Assembly (NCBI GenBank): GCA_022494885.1
Contig: JAGVSM010003928.1
Location: 224,501-288,500, forward strand
Direction: 5' to 3'
From: Micrasema longulum
Taxonomy: Eukaryota > Arthropoda > Insecta > Trichoptera > Brachycentridae
Length of the DNA: 64,000 bases
Below the pieces are notes generated by a model. It was not told where the DNA came from and ran no database searches. It was given only the letters and a program-made list of their open reading frames with translations. Position numbers and translations under genes: made by a program. This document shows positions 1 through 10,205 of this stretch, piece by piece; position 1 is the stretch's first letter; every line of letters begins with the position of its first letter.

Positions 1-310
1 GCTAACGACCTGTCAATAGCTGGTTTATGTGGCCACTTTACTCACTGTGTAACATTCATCAAGAATCCCATATTTGAACATCTTTATTCCTTCAATTCTT
101 TCATCTGTTGACGTTTGTGAAGTTAAAGAGCTGAAACCTTTATTTATGAGGGTGAGATTCATCTAATTGAATCATTTCACCTACATACTAGGCAAAGCCT
201 GATAATGTTATCTTTTCAATTTCTATACTTCTTCATGGACCAGGTGGATTTATCAACAATATTTTGAGATTGTCCAAATTTTTGTAGGCAAGGACCACCT
301 GGTCCACGAA
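1..310 (+). repeat. FB family copy, cut by window start
   Basis: Matches the copies at 11.5, 12.75 and 52.8 kb block by block: GACCTGTCA-type stretch, GGCCACTTTACTCACTGTGT, a TCTGTTGACG block, AAAGAGCTGAAACC, a GGTGAGATTCATC block, then the family end (TTGTCCAAATTTTTGTAG). The end is bracketed by a short inverted repeat (GGACCAGGTGG near 237 and CCACCTGGTCC near 295). No coding capacity. FB is my label for a dispersed family whose copies often fold back on themselves. Confidence 0.75.
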
Positions 311-407
311 GAGAATAAAAAAAGAATTTTATAAATTTATAAATGTCTGTTGGCTTTCGAATAAAATGAATTTAAATTAAATGTAGTAGAAAATTAATAT
401 TATTACC

Positions 408-630
408 ATTAACCGTTAACTTTGCGGTCAAACATTTTATTAAATTTTATTAAATATTGGCATGTTAGTTTTATATTTTCGTGCATCAATGGTGGTGAAG
501 GTGTTTGGTGGGTTTTGTATGTTGGTTTTATTGGTATCCTGACGAAAAGACGGGTACGTCTCAAAATCGGTAAATACAGAAAAGTCAGTTAGTGGTTATG
601 TACCAATATTTAATAACATTAAGTTGAAAT
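408..630 (+). mobile_element. Penelope-like element terminus, inverted pair (PLE-P1 copy 1)
   Basis: The plus-strand block 482-630 is shared with 31545-31745 and with the complement of 55640-55830 (GGTGAAGGTGT, GGGTTTTG, the hammerhead-like core, then TTTAATAAC). A minus-oriented piece of the same repeat sits immediately upstream (about 408-462, TTAACTTTGCGGTCAAACAT). The two therefore face away from one another, a layout typical of Penelope-like elements. No reverse transcriptase is left here. Confidence 0.6.
534..577 (+). ncRNA. Hammerhead-ribozyme-like motif (decayed) in PLE-P1
   Basis: Stem I is GTATC/AATAC (4 of 5 pairs). Core CTGACGA is at 539-545. Stem II is AGACG-GGTA-CGTCT, 5 perfect pairs. 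The expected GAAA reads AAAA at 563-566, followed by the short stem III TCGG and the TA that precedes the expected cut. The G12-to-A change should impair cleavage. Relatives at 31624 and 55719 (minus) keep complementary bases that differ here. Confidence 0.5.
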
Positions 631-1315
631 TTTATGTTTATCCTACATATTTGAGCATAAAAGAAATAGATTTTGCATCCATGATAAAATTACTCGTAAA
701 AGGCAACGTTTTGAGATTTCACCGTCGCAAAAGAATTTCTGTTAATTTCTAATTAAAAAAAAACTATAATTAGCACAAATTTAAGTGAAATATCTGCTGA
801 ACAGATGCTTATTGTATTATTTGTGGGAATACCCGAAGTTATTAAAAAATAAATAAATTGTACTCTAATTATTTGCACATCAAAGTTCATTTTCAACAAT
901 ATCAGAAATAAAATCCGGGGTCTGGAAGTAAAAAAAAAACATATTTCAAGAAAACTGGCCCAAGTTTTCCTGCTGCTCAATCATAATGGCCGTACTTGTT
1001 GGTAATAACCACAATAACCGACGCTATAATAATTTGAAATCAAATAAAACAATAATACGCAACCTAAAATCTGACACAATATCTTATAAAAAAGTGAGAA
1101 TGAGATAATAGCACCATTTTGAAAAGACGGAATAATCAAATCTACACAACGGTTGGAATATTTTTTAATTTAACAAATAATAAGCAATGAACACATTAGT
1201 TTTGTTTTACACCAAAAAAGAATCTAATTATTCATTTGACCAGTTTTAAAGTGCCGTAAGATTATTTTTCTGGTGCTGTGGGTGTTTTCTGCAAATCGAA
1301 AAATATTTGTGATCG
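631..1315. other. No assignable gene or repeat
   Basis: AT-rich sequence with poly-A/poly-T tracts and only short open frames. I see no match to another part of the window and no coding motif. Confidence 0.4.
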
Positions 1316-1319
1316 AAAC

Positions 1320-1465
1320 TATTTTCAGAAGGTGATTATTACAGTTTTTCGTATGAAAGTGGCTTGGCTGTTTTTAGCGAAACAGAATTGATCTTACTGC
1401 ACCCAATAACACTGATATCTATTTTTTCAAAATTGTGGACTGGCTGTTTTTTGCATAACTACGTT
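1320..1465 (-). repeat. MITE-H end fragment
   Basis: The complement reads GTTATGCAAAAAACAGCCAG and continues through the same block as 61020-61175 and 15936-16105 (CAATTCTGTTTCGCTAAAAA-type stretch, then GAAAAACTGTAATAATCACC). One terminal inverted repeat is present; the opposite end is missing, so this is a broken copy. Confidence 0.6.
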
Positions 1466-1744
1466 TCAATAAAAAAAAATTGCAGCGTTATATTGCACCA
1501 ATCTAAATTAAATTGTTATGATATCCCAAAATTTTTATTGATTAGTAATGATTTCTCTTTAATAACTTATAGAATTGAGGTTCACTAAAAGAATTCTTAA
1601 AATTTGAAATTTCATTGATAGGTTCTGGGTTTTTTTATAACTATTTAAGTGTCTTGTTTAAATGCTTTTACTGATTTGAGTTTATCTTTTAACTATAAAT
1701 AAAAGATAAATATATTTAAATTGCCTTTAAATGAAATAAATATA

Positions 1745-2190
1745 TTCGTTTCAATTGTTTTTAGTTCATTAAGGAGATTATGGTAATTTTTAATACCTTT
1801 GAAGACGAAATTATTTTAACCATAACTTGTGTGGAGTATAGAAATTTTAATATTATTTTGGCATCTGAGTGACTTATTTATCTCAAATTCTTTTAATTTT
1901 TCTTCTTTAAACATATAAATAATGGAATTTATTTTATAAATAAATTGAGAGTTTCTTTAAAATTACTTCAATAATTTATCTTTGTACTTTTTTAAGAGGG
2001 TTTAATATATCGGCATACGCACCACTATATTCAACAATACCATATTGTAACATAGATTGTACAATTGAGTAATAGGCTGCTTTTAAATAATAGATTTTAA
2101 AAATATTTCTTAATCTTATAAATATGTTTATACAGCTTCTAATATTAATGTTATAAATTTATCTTCATTTTTCCCTCGATCTAGGAAAAG
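1745..2190 (-). pseudogene. Non-LTR retrotransposon RT C-terminal remnant (LINE-R)
   Basis: The complement aligns along its length with 45130-45600 (shared blocks: TACAATATGGTATTGT, ATATTAAACCCT, AAAGAATTTGAGATAAATAA). That copy encodes the region after the RT catalytic core of a Jockey/CR1-type LINE. Here the reading frame is broken by stops and an internal deletion near 1920-1960. The two copies help define one family; a third scrap is at 50225-50315. Confidence 0.65.
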
Positions 2191-2544
2191 CATTTCGTAG
2201 CATTAATGATCTGGTTAATTTAAATATTTTTCTATGCCTGATTGTCAAAGGTCTTATATTAAAAGACATCATTTATTGTTCGCGAAGGGTAGCGTAGAAC
2301 CCACTTCAGAGAAAAATGATTGAATACATAGTGACTTTTCCTTTAATGAAGCGTCATAAAAATTCCATTTCATTCCATTTGAAATATTTTTCACAACTGA
2401 GACGGTTAAATGCAAAACCACTACTGCGCATGATCAATATTTTCGAAAAGACCAACAAAATAAGCAGCCAACACTTTTTCTTTTAAATTCAATGTGCAAC
2501 TTGAGCGTGGTAAAACAGGTATAGAAAAGACTTTATATATTTAC

Positions 2545-2625
2545 ATATCAGTTAATTTAAAAATACTTCGTACACTTCCACTTATTTGTTTGACCAATAA
2601 GCGCTTTCACCATCTAATGAGTTTA
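2545..2625 (-). repeat. Repeat K fragment (PLE-like terminus?)
   Basis: Shares TACACTTCCACTTATTT and flanking blocks with 61925-61990, and the complement of both with 63080-63225. The complement carries a GGTGAAAGCGC...GGTC stretch before CAAACAAAT, resembling PLE ends, but no intact ribozyme core. Confidence 0.45.
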
Positions 2626-2639
2626 TTATTTATTTTTTT

Positions 2640-3270
2640 AAATATTTTTTATATTTATTTATTTTTTTTGTTTTTTTTCACAATAAACATAAGAGGGAAA
2701 ACAGAGAATACAAAAAAAAAAGAATAATTACATAGCATATTACAGTAAAAATAGTAAACAAAAAATCCCACAACGGCATGGCCTGTTCGTGGGTATACAA
2801 GAAATGTTAATAAATTTTTGCTCCTATAATAAATAGACAGATATATTTTTTTTTTAAATAAAGAAAAAAGAAAATATTGTGTAAAAGGTTCTAAGGAACT
2901 TTTTTATTTTATAGTAATACAAAAAGGAAATAGAAAATATAAAATGAAAAAAATTTTTTTTTTCTTATTTTTAAAGGATAACAAAATATATAACAAAGAG
3001 TTTATATGTTTAGTTTGAATCCAGGATAGCGCGTGTTTTTTTAAAAGAAGGAAAATTTAGAAAGTTTTGGATCAGTGAAATATTATCTGTAAAAAAGAAT
3101 TAAAAATTCTTGGGTCTATAAAATATGCATGTCTCTGTACTTGCCTCGTTTTACAATGTGGTATTTCTAACACACGATTCCTTCTTTGACTTGATCTATT
3201 TGAAGTACTTGTAAATACATTTTGGTTCTTAAATATATATTTTAAACAGTTAACTAAGTATTTTTAAATT
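2640..3270 (-). pseudogene. LINE-J 3' end: RT C-terminal remnant plus 3' UTR
   Basis: On the complement, about 3235-3075 reads as a broken RT tail (EIPHCKTRQVQRHAYFIDPR then IFNSFLQ). This fits the 'iP...T...q....y..p..fN.Lp' pattern that ends Jockey-like ORF2 proteins. The 3' UTR follows to a poly-A-type end near 2640. The UTR block around 2765-2800 (TTCGTGGGTATACAAGAAA) recurs at 35995-36030, defining the family. It is 5'-truncated, as is usual for LINEs, and inactive. Confidence 0.6.
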
Positions 3271-3284
3271 AATTACTTGTATGT

Positions 3285-3380
3285 TACCAAAAGTTATTAC
3301 ATCATTATAATGGAAGGAATTTATTATATGGATGGAAATAAATAATCGTCAATAAATAATTTTTAATTAAAATTTTGGTA
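3285..3380 (+). repeat. Repeat K right-end fragment
   Basis: The block GTTATTACATCATTATAATG with a downstream GTCAATAAATAA is shared with 62025-62065 (GTTATTACATCATTACAATG) and less well with 56110-56150. No coding content. The function and class of this repeat are unknown. Confidence 0.4.
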
Positions 3381-3954
3381 CTCTGGTTTTGGATTTATTT
3401 TTATTCTTTTAATTGCGATATCATTTACTTTTTTTTGCTTTTTTTTTACATTTTTCCAAATATTTTTTTGAAAACATAAATTATATGTAGGTACTTTTTT
3501 TCGCTCCTTATATTTTAGTTAGAAGTAATTATTATTATACAACTATGTAGTATTATCATATGATTTAATGTAAACGATCTTTACCGACAAGCCATATTAA
3601 TTGGCTTGACGAGTCCTGTAAAAAAAAATCCTTCAAAAATGTTTTAAAAAATAATAAAAATGTAATTTTGCGTAGAAATAATAAAAAATACAAAAAACAA
3701 ATATTTATTTTAAAGTGGAATGTGCACATTAAACTTGAAATGAATGGTCATTTGGCTACAGTTTTTATCGATATTCCTTTAAATAAAGGTCATGCACAGT
3801 GGCGCTTTGGATTAAACCCCCTCGACTGCCAGATTTAATTTAGGTTTCAGAGGGTTAATGTGAAGTCAACAATCGTAAAATATTGTGTGTTACTCTACGC
3901 CACAAATCTTTCGCAATATACGTATTTAGCTCGACAGCAAAAACTCAATAAAGA
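3381..3954. other. No assignable gene
   Basis: Poly-T rich, then a mixed-composition stretch near 3790-3900. No frame or repeat match was recognised. Confidence 0.35.
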
Positions 3955-4315
3955 AAAACTTCAGCCCTACGGGAAATTGGATACAAAAATGCTTTCTTAC
4001 GCGCGGTAAAATTGAGAGCATTAAATTATACGGCAAAGATTCCTGAAAATGTACGAAAAAAATATTTTTAACAAAAACGAACTTCTTTGAAATACGTCAC
4101 TTGTTTATATGAATAAACGAATGACAAAAGAGTTGTGGAATATTTCCGGTTTACTTACCGTTAAGGGACCAATCGGCCAAACTGACCGACAAGAAGCGGA
4201 AGAGAACTTGAGACGCCACACGTGGATTAATTCCAGAAATTCAATTCCTCGAAAAATCATAGCGCCGATAATAAGATTTTTTTTTTTTTTAAATTTGACT
4301 TAGTTCAATAGTCTT
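3955..4315 (+). repeat. Dispersed repeat N, longest copy
   Basis: Related copies are at 8570-8720, 10205-10400, 43855-43965 and 46322-46540. Shared landmarks are the AACGAAC/CTTTGAAATACGTCAC region, GACCAATCGGC, the CACACGTGGA block and a GCCGATAATA...poly-T end. The 64-codon open frame inside (4109-4303) is not shared as coding sequence by the other copies, so I do not call a gene. Element class unknown. Confidence 0.55.
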
Positions 4316-5000
4316 TTAACACTTTGGACACAGGGCGAATACACATAGAATTTACCCTGTGCCCGGCCCATTTTTGTGAAATTTCATGCTTTGTAAAGGG
4401 TTTCTTAAAAGTGTCATAATAATTTCATTTCATTTTTTTGCACCACAACAAGCCAGGAGGCCCAATTACAGTGGTGAATTACATTACAGAATAACCAGGC
4501 TTGAGAAAAATCACAGTTAATTTTTTGTGTTCTCACCGGGAATCGAACCCGGAACCTTCCGTGCGCGAGTCAAGCGTCTTGACCACTACACCACAGAGGC
4601 CGCCGAATAATGAAAATTCTAGGTTAAATCAATCGAAACTTCTCATATTTATTTGAAATAATTAAATAAGTCATTTTTGTATGATAGTTTTACCAACATT
4701 GGCTTTTATGGAGAGCCACATTGCGTATTGCAATGTTCGCACATATACAGGGCCTCACTCCTTTTTGTTTGCTTTGTATCCTGGAGCCGTGTAAACACGT
4801 AATTATAAAAACCATGCGTTGTGTCCTGGTCCTGTGTTTTAACGTGGTTTACCAGCAGCAAAAAAAGACCAATAAAAATCACTGGATGATAAAATGCACT
4901 TTTTTAGACAGCTGGTAAACCACGTGAAAACACGGGACCGGGATACAACGATTGGTTATATAATCACGGGTTTACACGGCTCCGGAACACAAAGTGCAAA
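4316..5000 (+). mobile_element. MITE-D copy 1, TTAA-flanked hairpin element (SINE-A nested)
   Basis: The left edge is TTAA followed by CACTTTG; the right edge is CAAAGTG followed by a mutated CAAA. Copy 2 (17671-18165) shows the edges intact. The right half is a long imperfect hairpin with arms 4773-4856 and 4911-4996 that share GGTAAACCACGTGAAAACAC-type sequence. TTAA target use and CAC-type ends suggest a piggyBac-like non-autonomous element; this is inferred, as no transposase is present. A SINE-A copy interrupts the left half. Confidence 0.7.
4431..4605 (-). mobile_element. SINE-A copy 1 (tRNA-headed SINE)
   Basis: The complement starts with a tRNA-like head (box A TGGTGTAGTGGTCAAGACG; box B GGTTCGATTCC). 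It continues into the family body (TCTCAAGCCTGG..., CACTGTAATTGGGCCTCC) and ends at a TTGTGGTGCA-plus-A tail. Seven copies of this family are in the window. It lies inside MITE-D; the uninterrupted MITE sequence at 17.77 kb shows the insertion point next to a GTCATAAT-type site, with short ATAAT repeats on both sides. Confidence 0.85.
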
Positions 5001-5420
5001 CAATGAATAAAAAAGAATTACCCCAAATTTTCTCATTCTTCAACCTAGCTTTTAATTTAGACCACCGAGCCGCGCCCTGGTTTGGCGTTCCTACAACTGA
5101 TAAAGCCATTAGCAGGTAAATTTATCACACTGTTCTACCTAAGTTATATTCGCTTCATTCTCTAAATATCTCAACTTTTCAAAACATGTATTTTCCCTTT
5201 CAAAATAAAGAATGATTGATTTATTGAAAATTCTCGAACAAACGAGTTTTGTTGGAGGCTGTTATCTGGTGAATAAACTATAACACCCCTCAGAAAACGA
5301 TGAGAAAAACGAAATAAGTCAAAATGTATGAGAAAAAGCATTCCATAATTTTTTAAACTGGGTGATTTTCAGGGTTTTTAGATGGTCCTAGCAAAAAAGA
5401 TTAATCAATAAAATTTCATC

Positions 5421-5606
5421 TGAATTGGGTTTTGGTCCTGTGACTAGTGTCTCGGACTCACGGACCAAAGAATTCCACTCTAGCCCAACTTGATTCCTAT
5501 TTTCTAATAGTGAGTTATTTACAACTCGTTGAAAATGGCCCTCAAAATTAAATATTTGGGTTAATTATAAGAACGCAAACATTTATTTTTATTAAAAAAA
5601 AAAAAA
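5421..5606 (+). mobile_element. SINE-B copy (tRNA-like head)
   Basis: Shared blocks: GGTCCTGTGACTAGTGT with a CGGACTCACGG segment, then a common body (TTTACAACTCGTTGAAAATG, GCCCTCAAAATT) and a poly-A end. Relatives are at 25370-25450 (minus), 29725-29890, 46620-46790 and 49960-50115 (minus). The minus copy at 50 kb preserves the box-B-like GGATCGAACCCC best. Confidence 0.6.
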
Positions 5607-5894
5607 GTAATCAACAATAAAGACACGTAAATAGTTGATTTTTGTTGCGTGTAAAAATATCATTGCTCTTGTGCCATAATCAACGGAAAAAAAACGGGAA
5701 TACATTTGAATTTGATTTGGAAAAATCAGACCACCCATCCTCGTATAATTATGTGTTTAAGAAAATAACATGCATTGTCTATTTAGTAAAATAATTTGGA
5801 TGAATCTCACCTACACATTTACAAAGCTTTCTGCTCTTCTTTTTCATAAAAATAATATCGAATTTTTTTGTGTGCGATTAAAACGTTAAGTGCG

Positions 5895-6008
5895 TAATAT
5901 TATGTATACGGCGGAACTATGGAACAATTATACGCAAGCAGCATAGAATAAATTAAAAGTCGCGTATAATAATTCATACAGGCAATTATTCGGACTGCCT
6001 AGATATTG
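5895..6008 (+). pseudogene. LINE RT C-terminal scrap
   Basis: One frame from 5901 reads MYTAELWNNYTQAA, stop, NKLKVAYNNSYRQLFGLPRY. This is the 'Y...LW.ny....lk.L.VaYN..yR.l.glPR' segment found after the RT domain in several non-LTR clades. It is about 36 codons long, with one internal stop, and both ends are lost. It runs directly into a different LINE remnant. Confidence 0.55.
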
Positions 6009-6011
6009 CTA

Positions 6012-7190
6012 GACTATTAAAAAATGGCTAGACGAAAACCTGTTGACTTTAAATTCGGATAAAACAAAGTTCATACGCTTTAGTGCAACTTCTGCCGGAC
6101 AACCTTATGATATTCACGAACTCTAACTACATAATTGTTCAGTAATGGTAAATTGCAACTGCAAAAAACTGAGTAGTGTTCAAAGTATAAAATATCTTGG
6201 AATAACTATAGACCGGTAATTGAGGTGGGATGAACAAATTGAAACTATAACTGCAAAAATTAAGCGCTTGATACATTCTTTCATCCCACTTAGAAATATA
6301 CTTAAAGTCCCGGACTTAAAACACCTATACCATGCACTGGCGAATTCTGTGTTGACTTACCGCCCTTGAACTTGTAGCAAAACCGCCCTTGAACTTGTAG
6401 CAATTGCACAGAAATCTTTAATCCGAGTAATTTAAAAAAAAACATTTCGTTATCCAAGTGACTTGTTCTTTAAAGAATTCAGAGTACTGAATATATATTG
6501 AGAACGGTAGTGATTACACACGTAAATAGAGATATTTACCCAAGCATCAACCACAACCCTAATACAAGATACTCTAATAGGGATCTGATACTAAGTGAAG
6601 GGGTCAACACTGTTCTGGCATCGAGACAACACTGTTACGTAGGCAAAAAGGTCCATAACCCTTTGCCAGAATCGTGGAAAGACAGGAGTGTTGTGTGTTG
6701 TGCAGGAGTTGCAGAAGGTGTTGACCTCGCTCTTTCATGACATTGGTCGTAGGGAGTCAGAAAAGTTGATGCATGCCACAGATTGGAGATTCTTATTGAA
6801 TGTCGAAAATAAAATATAAAAATAAATAATAATTTAAGAAAATATATTTATAGATGGCAACCATGAAGTTTCGCATAAATAAATTGTCTATGTTTTTATG
6901 AATGTATGTATGTGTATGCGCATGGGTGTATGTATGTGTGTGTGTATAAATGTGTGTATATATAAATATATATATATATGTATATGTGTATATATGTGCA
7001 TGTGTGTATGTATATGTATCAAAATGTGTGTACGAATAAGTTTATATTTTATTTGTCTGTGCTCTCTATTAATTTGTTAACTATTATAATATATTGGAAC
7101 TTGCTTGGAACGGGATATGTACCCTTGCTGGCTGGGCAAAGTGATCATAAAATTGTATTTTGATAAAGAGTGTTAATAAATAAATAATAA
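6012..7190 (+). pseudogene. Non-LTR retrotransposon remnant (RT tail and 3' UTR)
   Basis: The first part reads KKWLDENLLTLNSDKTKFI and then SIKYLGITID, the stretch after the YADD box of Jockey-type RTs (W...N.L.lN..KT and kYLG..ID). Many stops follow. A 22-bp tandem duplication lies at about 6362-6404 (ACCGCCCTTGAACTTGTAGC repeated). An open frame at 6498-6740 carries the RT C-terminus (NTRYSNRDLILS, VHNPLPESWKD). The rest to about 7190 is a likely 3' UTR with a TG/TA microsatellite, ending GAGTGTTAATAAATAAATAA. The 5' end is missing. Confidence 0.65.
6895..7025 (+). repeat. TG/TA-rich microsatellite
   Basis: Interrupted TGTATGTATGTG/TATATA array inside the inferred LINE 3' UTR. The two open frames across it (rich in Cys/Met/Val) are repeat artefacts. 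Confidence 0.8.
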
Positions 7191-7500
7191 ATTGCAGTGC
7201 CTTCGAAATGTTTACAGCTGGACGGGTAAACACCTTCGCTGCCCTACTTCGCCAAAGAGCCTGGAGCCTATGGGAACGCCTGAAAAGCTCTTATAACGCA
7301 CTTTTCCAAGCCACTGCAGGGTGGATCCATTCACCGTTGCTCGAGCGATGGCGGGATATGCTAAGACCACCATAAGTGCTGCAAATATAAAATTTTGTTT
7401 TTTTAGACAATACTACCACGGGACCACAATCTGGATAAAAAAACAATGACGATAATCCACAAAATGTATTCAACTTACTATGCACAAAGAAGTTTTTTTT
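7186..7500 (+). pseudogene. LINE RT extreme C-terminus with 3' UTR
   Basis: A 56-codon frame from 7208 to the TAA at 7373-7375 reads MFTAGRVNTFAALLRQRAWS and then LWERLKSS...WIHSPLLERWRD. This matches the well-known insect LINE tail 'lF...rv.tF.allR.r..sl..R...s.N' and 'dsP.l..W'. The frame is intact to its stop but lacks everything upstream. The sequence to about 7500 ends in a T/A-rich tract and is probably the UTR. The family differs from its left neighbour. Confidence 0.6.
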
Positions 7501-7835
7501 TTATTATTAAAGCGAAATGTTTATGATTTACACTACTCAATTTTAAATTTGTTAAAATATTTTTAGCTTAACTCATTTTTCCTGTTTCCTTTTCACCCAA
7601 AATATTTCCCCGGGGAAAAATATGTGCTTTGAAAAATAACGTTATTTGTTCCGGTTGGTTTTCAAATTCAGCTAACGATTTTAAATGAATATTATTTTAC
7701 GTTTCATTAAAAACGTCGGCTTCAGCTCCATTTTCAAATATTTATATTAAATTTTCTTTTTTTAAAGAGCGTCACTTCCATTACCTTTCCCTCACCATTC
7801 CACACTAATGATATTTTGTGCATATATTTTGTATT
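7501..7835. other. No assignable gene
   Basis: AT-rich; nothing recognised. Confidence 0.35.
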
Positions 7836-7900
7836 AATTGTTAAATATTTACCATTGTTCTTTCTATCTGCAAATTACCCTTCACGATTTTTTGGGTTTG

Positions 7901-7948
7901 CATAAAGTTTTGTAGACAAGGACTGGATTCTATGTCCTTGAAAGTTAT
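7901..7948 (+). repeat. FB terminal fragment
   Basis: TTTTGTAGACAAGGACTGG followed by ATTCTATGTCC is the outer FB end seen at 23.8, 35.8 and 47.4 kb. Only about 48 bp are present. Confidence 0.5.
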
Positions 7949-7957
7949 TGTCCATTG

Positions 7958-8280
7958 AATTATAATATACCAGAAGGCGCATAGAATGAAGTACGCATAT
8001 ATCGTTATGTGTATTAATATCCCCACTCTACACGACATCCCATCTGCGTGCATGCGTGAAGTGGCTGCGTAATGTTGCCAAACCGTGAACAATATATCAA
8101 TAAAAGCACAAGAGCCAGACTCTTTTTTGGCAAGTTCAACCTTAAGTGTTCCATTTTTTTACTGAATGTTTTGTTTATTTATGCTAATAAAGGTTTTTAT
8201 AAAAAAAAATAAAAAAATAGATAGTTTTGTGTTATGTCAAGTTATGTTTTACCACAAAAAATATTTTACTCGTTGGAGTA
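7958..8280 (-). mobile_element. MITE-E, truncated copy
   Basis: The complement matches the right end of the copy at 20868-21495: ATAACATAA...GTTCACGGTTTGGCAACATT, ACGCAGCCACTTCACGCATG and a GCGCCTTCTGGTATATTATA end. The left half is missing. Confidence 0.6.
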
Positions 8281-8360
8281 TGAAAAAAAACAGGCACCGT
8301 TATTCGGAAAACGTAAAAAATAAAATAAAATTATAATTCAGTAAAATGAATACAATTAAG

Positions 8361-8540
8361 TTGCCACTTAAACTAGCCATTGGCAGGTCATAAGCCCTGT
8401 AAATGCCTAGACTTCCATATTCCCTTCTTTAAGGTATTCTCCATCCCTGTTGTAATTTGTGAATCTTAATGACTCCCGAGGGGGTAAAATCCAGTATTTT
8501 GTCTACAAACATTTGGACAAACTCAAATATTGTAAAATTA
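8361..8540 (-). repeat. FB copy (half element)
   Basis: The complement reads from the outer end (TTTGTCCAAATGTTTGTAGA) through ACAGGGATGGAGAATACCTT and GGGCTTATGACCTGCCAATG to GTGGCAAC. It stops at the inner GGCCACTT boundary, so only one arm of the family is present. Confidence 0.7.
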
Positions 8541-8569
8541 ATACAGTTGAATATTATACATTTTTTTCT

Positions 8570-8720
8570 AAGTTTCTTGAAAATTTGTGAAAAAAACAAT
8601 CAAAAACATTTTAATAGAAAAAACTACTTTGAACGACGCCACTAGTTGATAAAAGAGTTGTTATGTAATTAAGTGACGTCAAAAGAACCCAACAAAATAT
8701 AAACACTCGTTAAGCAACTA
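8570..8720 (+). repeat. Repeat N fragment
   Basis: Shares CTTTGAACGACGCCACTAGT with 43915-43945 and, less well, CTTTGAAATACGTCACTTG at 4087. Confidence 0.5.
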
Positions 8721-8784
8721 AAATTAACTGTATTATCCTTTTTCTATCAACCGCCTTATGTAAAAAGCAACATAATGTTATTGC

Positions 8785-8910
8785 TCCAAAAATATTTAAT
8801 GATTTATTGCAAAATATAAAAGACTTCAAATGTAAAACAAATTTTAAAACAAAAATAACTGCACATATAAATAGTGCAGTGAGAGATTTTTTGAAATATA
8901 TATGTAAATC
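8785..8910 (+). pseudogene. Possible LINE RT C-terminal scrap
   Basis: The open frame reads APKIFNDLLQNIKDFKCK then FKTKITAHI. This resembles 'aPklfN.Lp..ik....fK..l' at the end of Jockey-like RTs. Only about 40 codons support the call. Confidence 0.4.
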
Positions 8911-9042
8911 AAAAAACGTAGTATTTTATATAATTAATACACATATAATTGATATTTTTTTGTATTCCATTGCTTTAAATTCGTTTGTTATTATATATTA
9001 TACTATATTATTTATGTTTAAGTAACATGTATTCTTGGCAAA

Positions 9043-9915
9043 TATATATTAGGGTGTCCCAGACTATAAGGGCAATTTTTTTTACAGATTGAGACACGCA
9101 TACCCTCTTATTTTGTTCCATTTGACCTTAATAACTGAAATAATAAATATTATTGAAATCGGATAGCGATAACCCGTGCCGACTTGATGTCAAACTTTGA
9201 ATACAAAAGTTTGTATGGAAACAATAGGAAAATATTTTAACTTAATATTTATTTTGTAAATAAAACAATGGTACTTTGATTATTGTATCATATTTATTAT
9301 GTATTATACATAATAATTATTTAAAGGACATTATTAATTAAATTTTCTTTTTAAGGTTTGTTTTTTACAGTCAGGATATACTTTTCTACTTTCACATTTG
9401 CAAATTTCTCCATTCTTGGTATAAGGCTACAATTTTCTTAACACAGTTAGGTAAATATTTAGTCGGTATACGTGCCTTTTCTCAATAAATAATGCACTCA
9501 CGAATAGTAAGATTTGCTCTCTCGTTGACACTTAAATTGACTTTGCGAATATTATAAAATAAAACCGCCAGCACTTGTCCATTAGAGGGAAGTTCGGAAC
9601 CTGCAATTTGATGTTTTATATCCCCAACCAAAAGTATTTCCTTTTTAGAACTGCGTAACTCCACAGACATGTTGACACAACGAAAACAATGCGTTCACTA
9701 ATAAAAACAAACACGATATAACAAGCACATTAACACTTAGTTCGCGCGCGCTGTACTATGTAAGTTCTGACAAGTTTCGATGCAAGTCGGCACGGGTTTC
9801 CATGATTCAATTTACGTGAAATTTTATATAAATAAAATTTCAAAACACTTATAAAAGTGTTTTGACATCATTCAAACAAAATTAGAGGGTATTTTTTGGG
9901 ACACCCTAATATATA
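9043..9915. mobile_element. MITE-F, TIR element ending AGGGTGTCCCA
   Basis: The ends are perfect inverted repeats: TATATATTAGGGTGTCCCA on the left and its exact complement at 9897-9915. The AT portion may be the target duplication. A second internal inverted pair is CCCGTGCCGACTTG near 9172 and CAAGTCGGCACGGG near 9784. The interior carries a degraded ORF on the minus strand, so this looks like a decayed or internally deleted DNA transposon rather than a pure MITE. Superfamily not determined. Confidence 0.75.
9400..9670 (-). pseudogene. Decayed ORF inside MITE-F
   Basis: From the ATG at 9670 the frame gives ILLVGDIKHQIAGSELPSNG, then QVLAVLFYNIRKVNLSV and LTIRECIIY, and ends in a stop at 9482. 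The same frame continues past the stop (KARIPTKYLPNC, KKIVALYQEWRNLQ) to about 9400. One nonsense change (a likely Trp codon to TGA) splits an ORF of about 90 codons. From memory, similar peptides (LPSNGQVL..., ARIPT...LY..W..L) recur in arthropod transposon proteins, but I cannot verify this here. Confidence 0.45.
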
Positions 9916-9984
9916 TACTTTATATTTGTATAATAACGATTTTTAAATTCATACATTTGAATAGCTAGGCATTTATAATTAAGT

Positions 9985-10205
9985 AGTTTGTTTTTTTTTA
10001 AATGTTCTTATTTTATTAGTATAGGACTATATATGCTCTAAAAGATAAAAAAATTATCCATATTAGAACATGCTGAGCCATGTTAGATGGAGACTATCAT
10101 AAACAGAGAACACTTTGTTTTCATTTTATATTAATTAGTTTTATATAGATTCCCTGTTATTAAATATGTACACTAATATTGCGCAATAAATTTATAAAAT
10201 AAAAA
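9985..10205 (-). repeat. LINE-J 3' UTR fragment
   Basis: Matches 36060-36240 closely (TTAGTATAGGACTA, GCCATGTTAGATGGAGACTA, TCATAAACAGAGAACACT, TTATATAGATTCC). No coding part is retained. Confidence 0.6.

Noticed and set aside
6898..7163. Cys/Met/Val-rich frames
   Set aside because: Produced by the TG/TA microsatellite.
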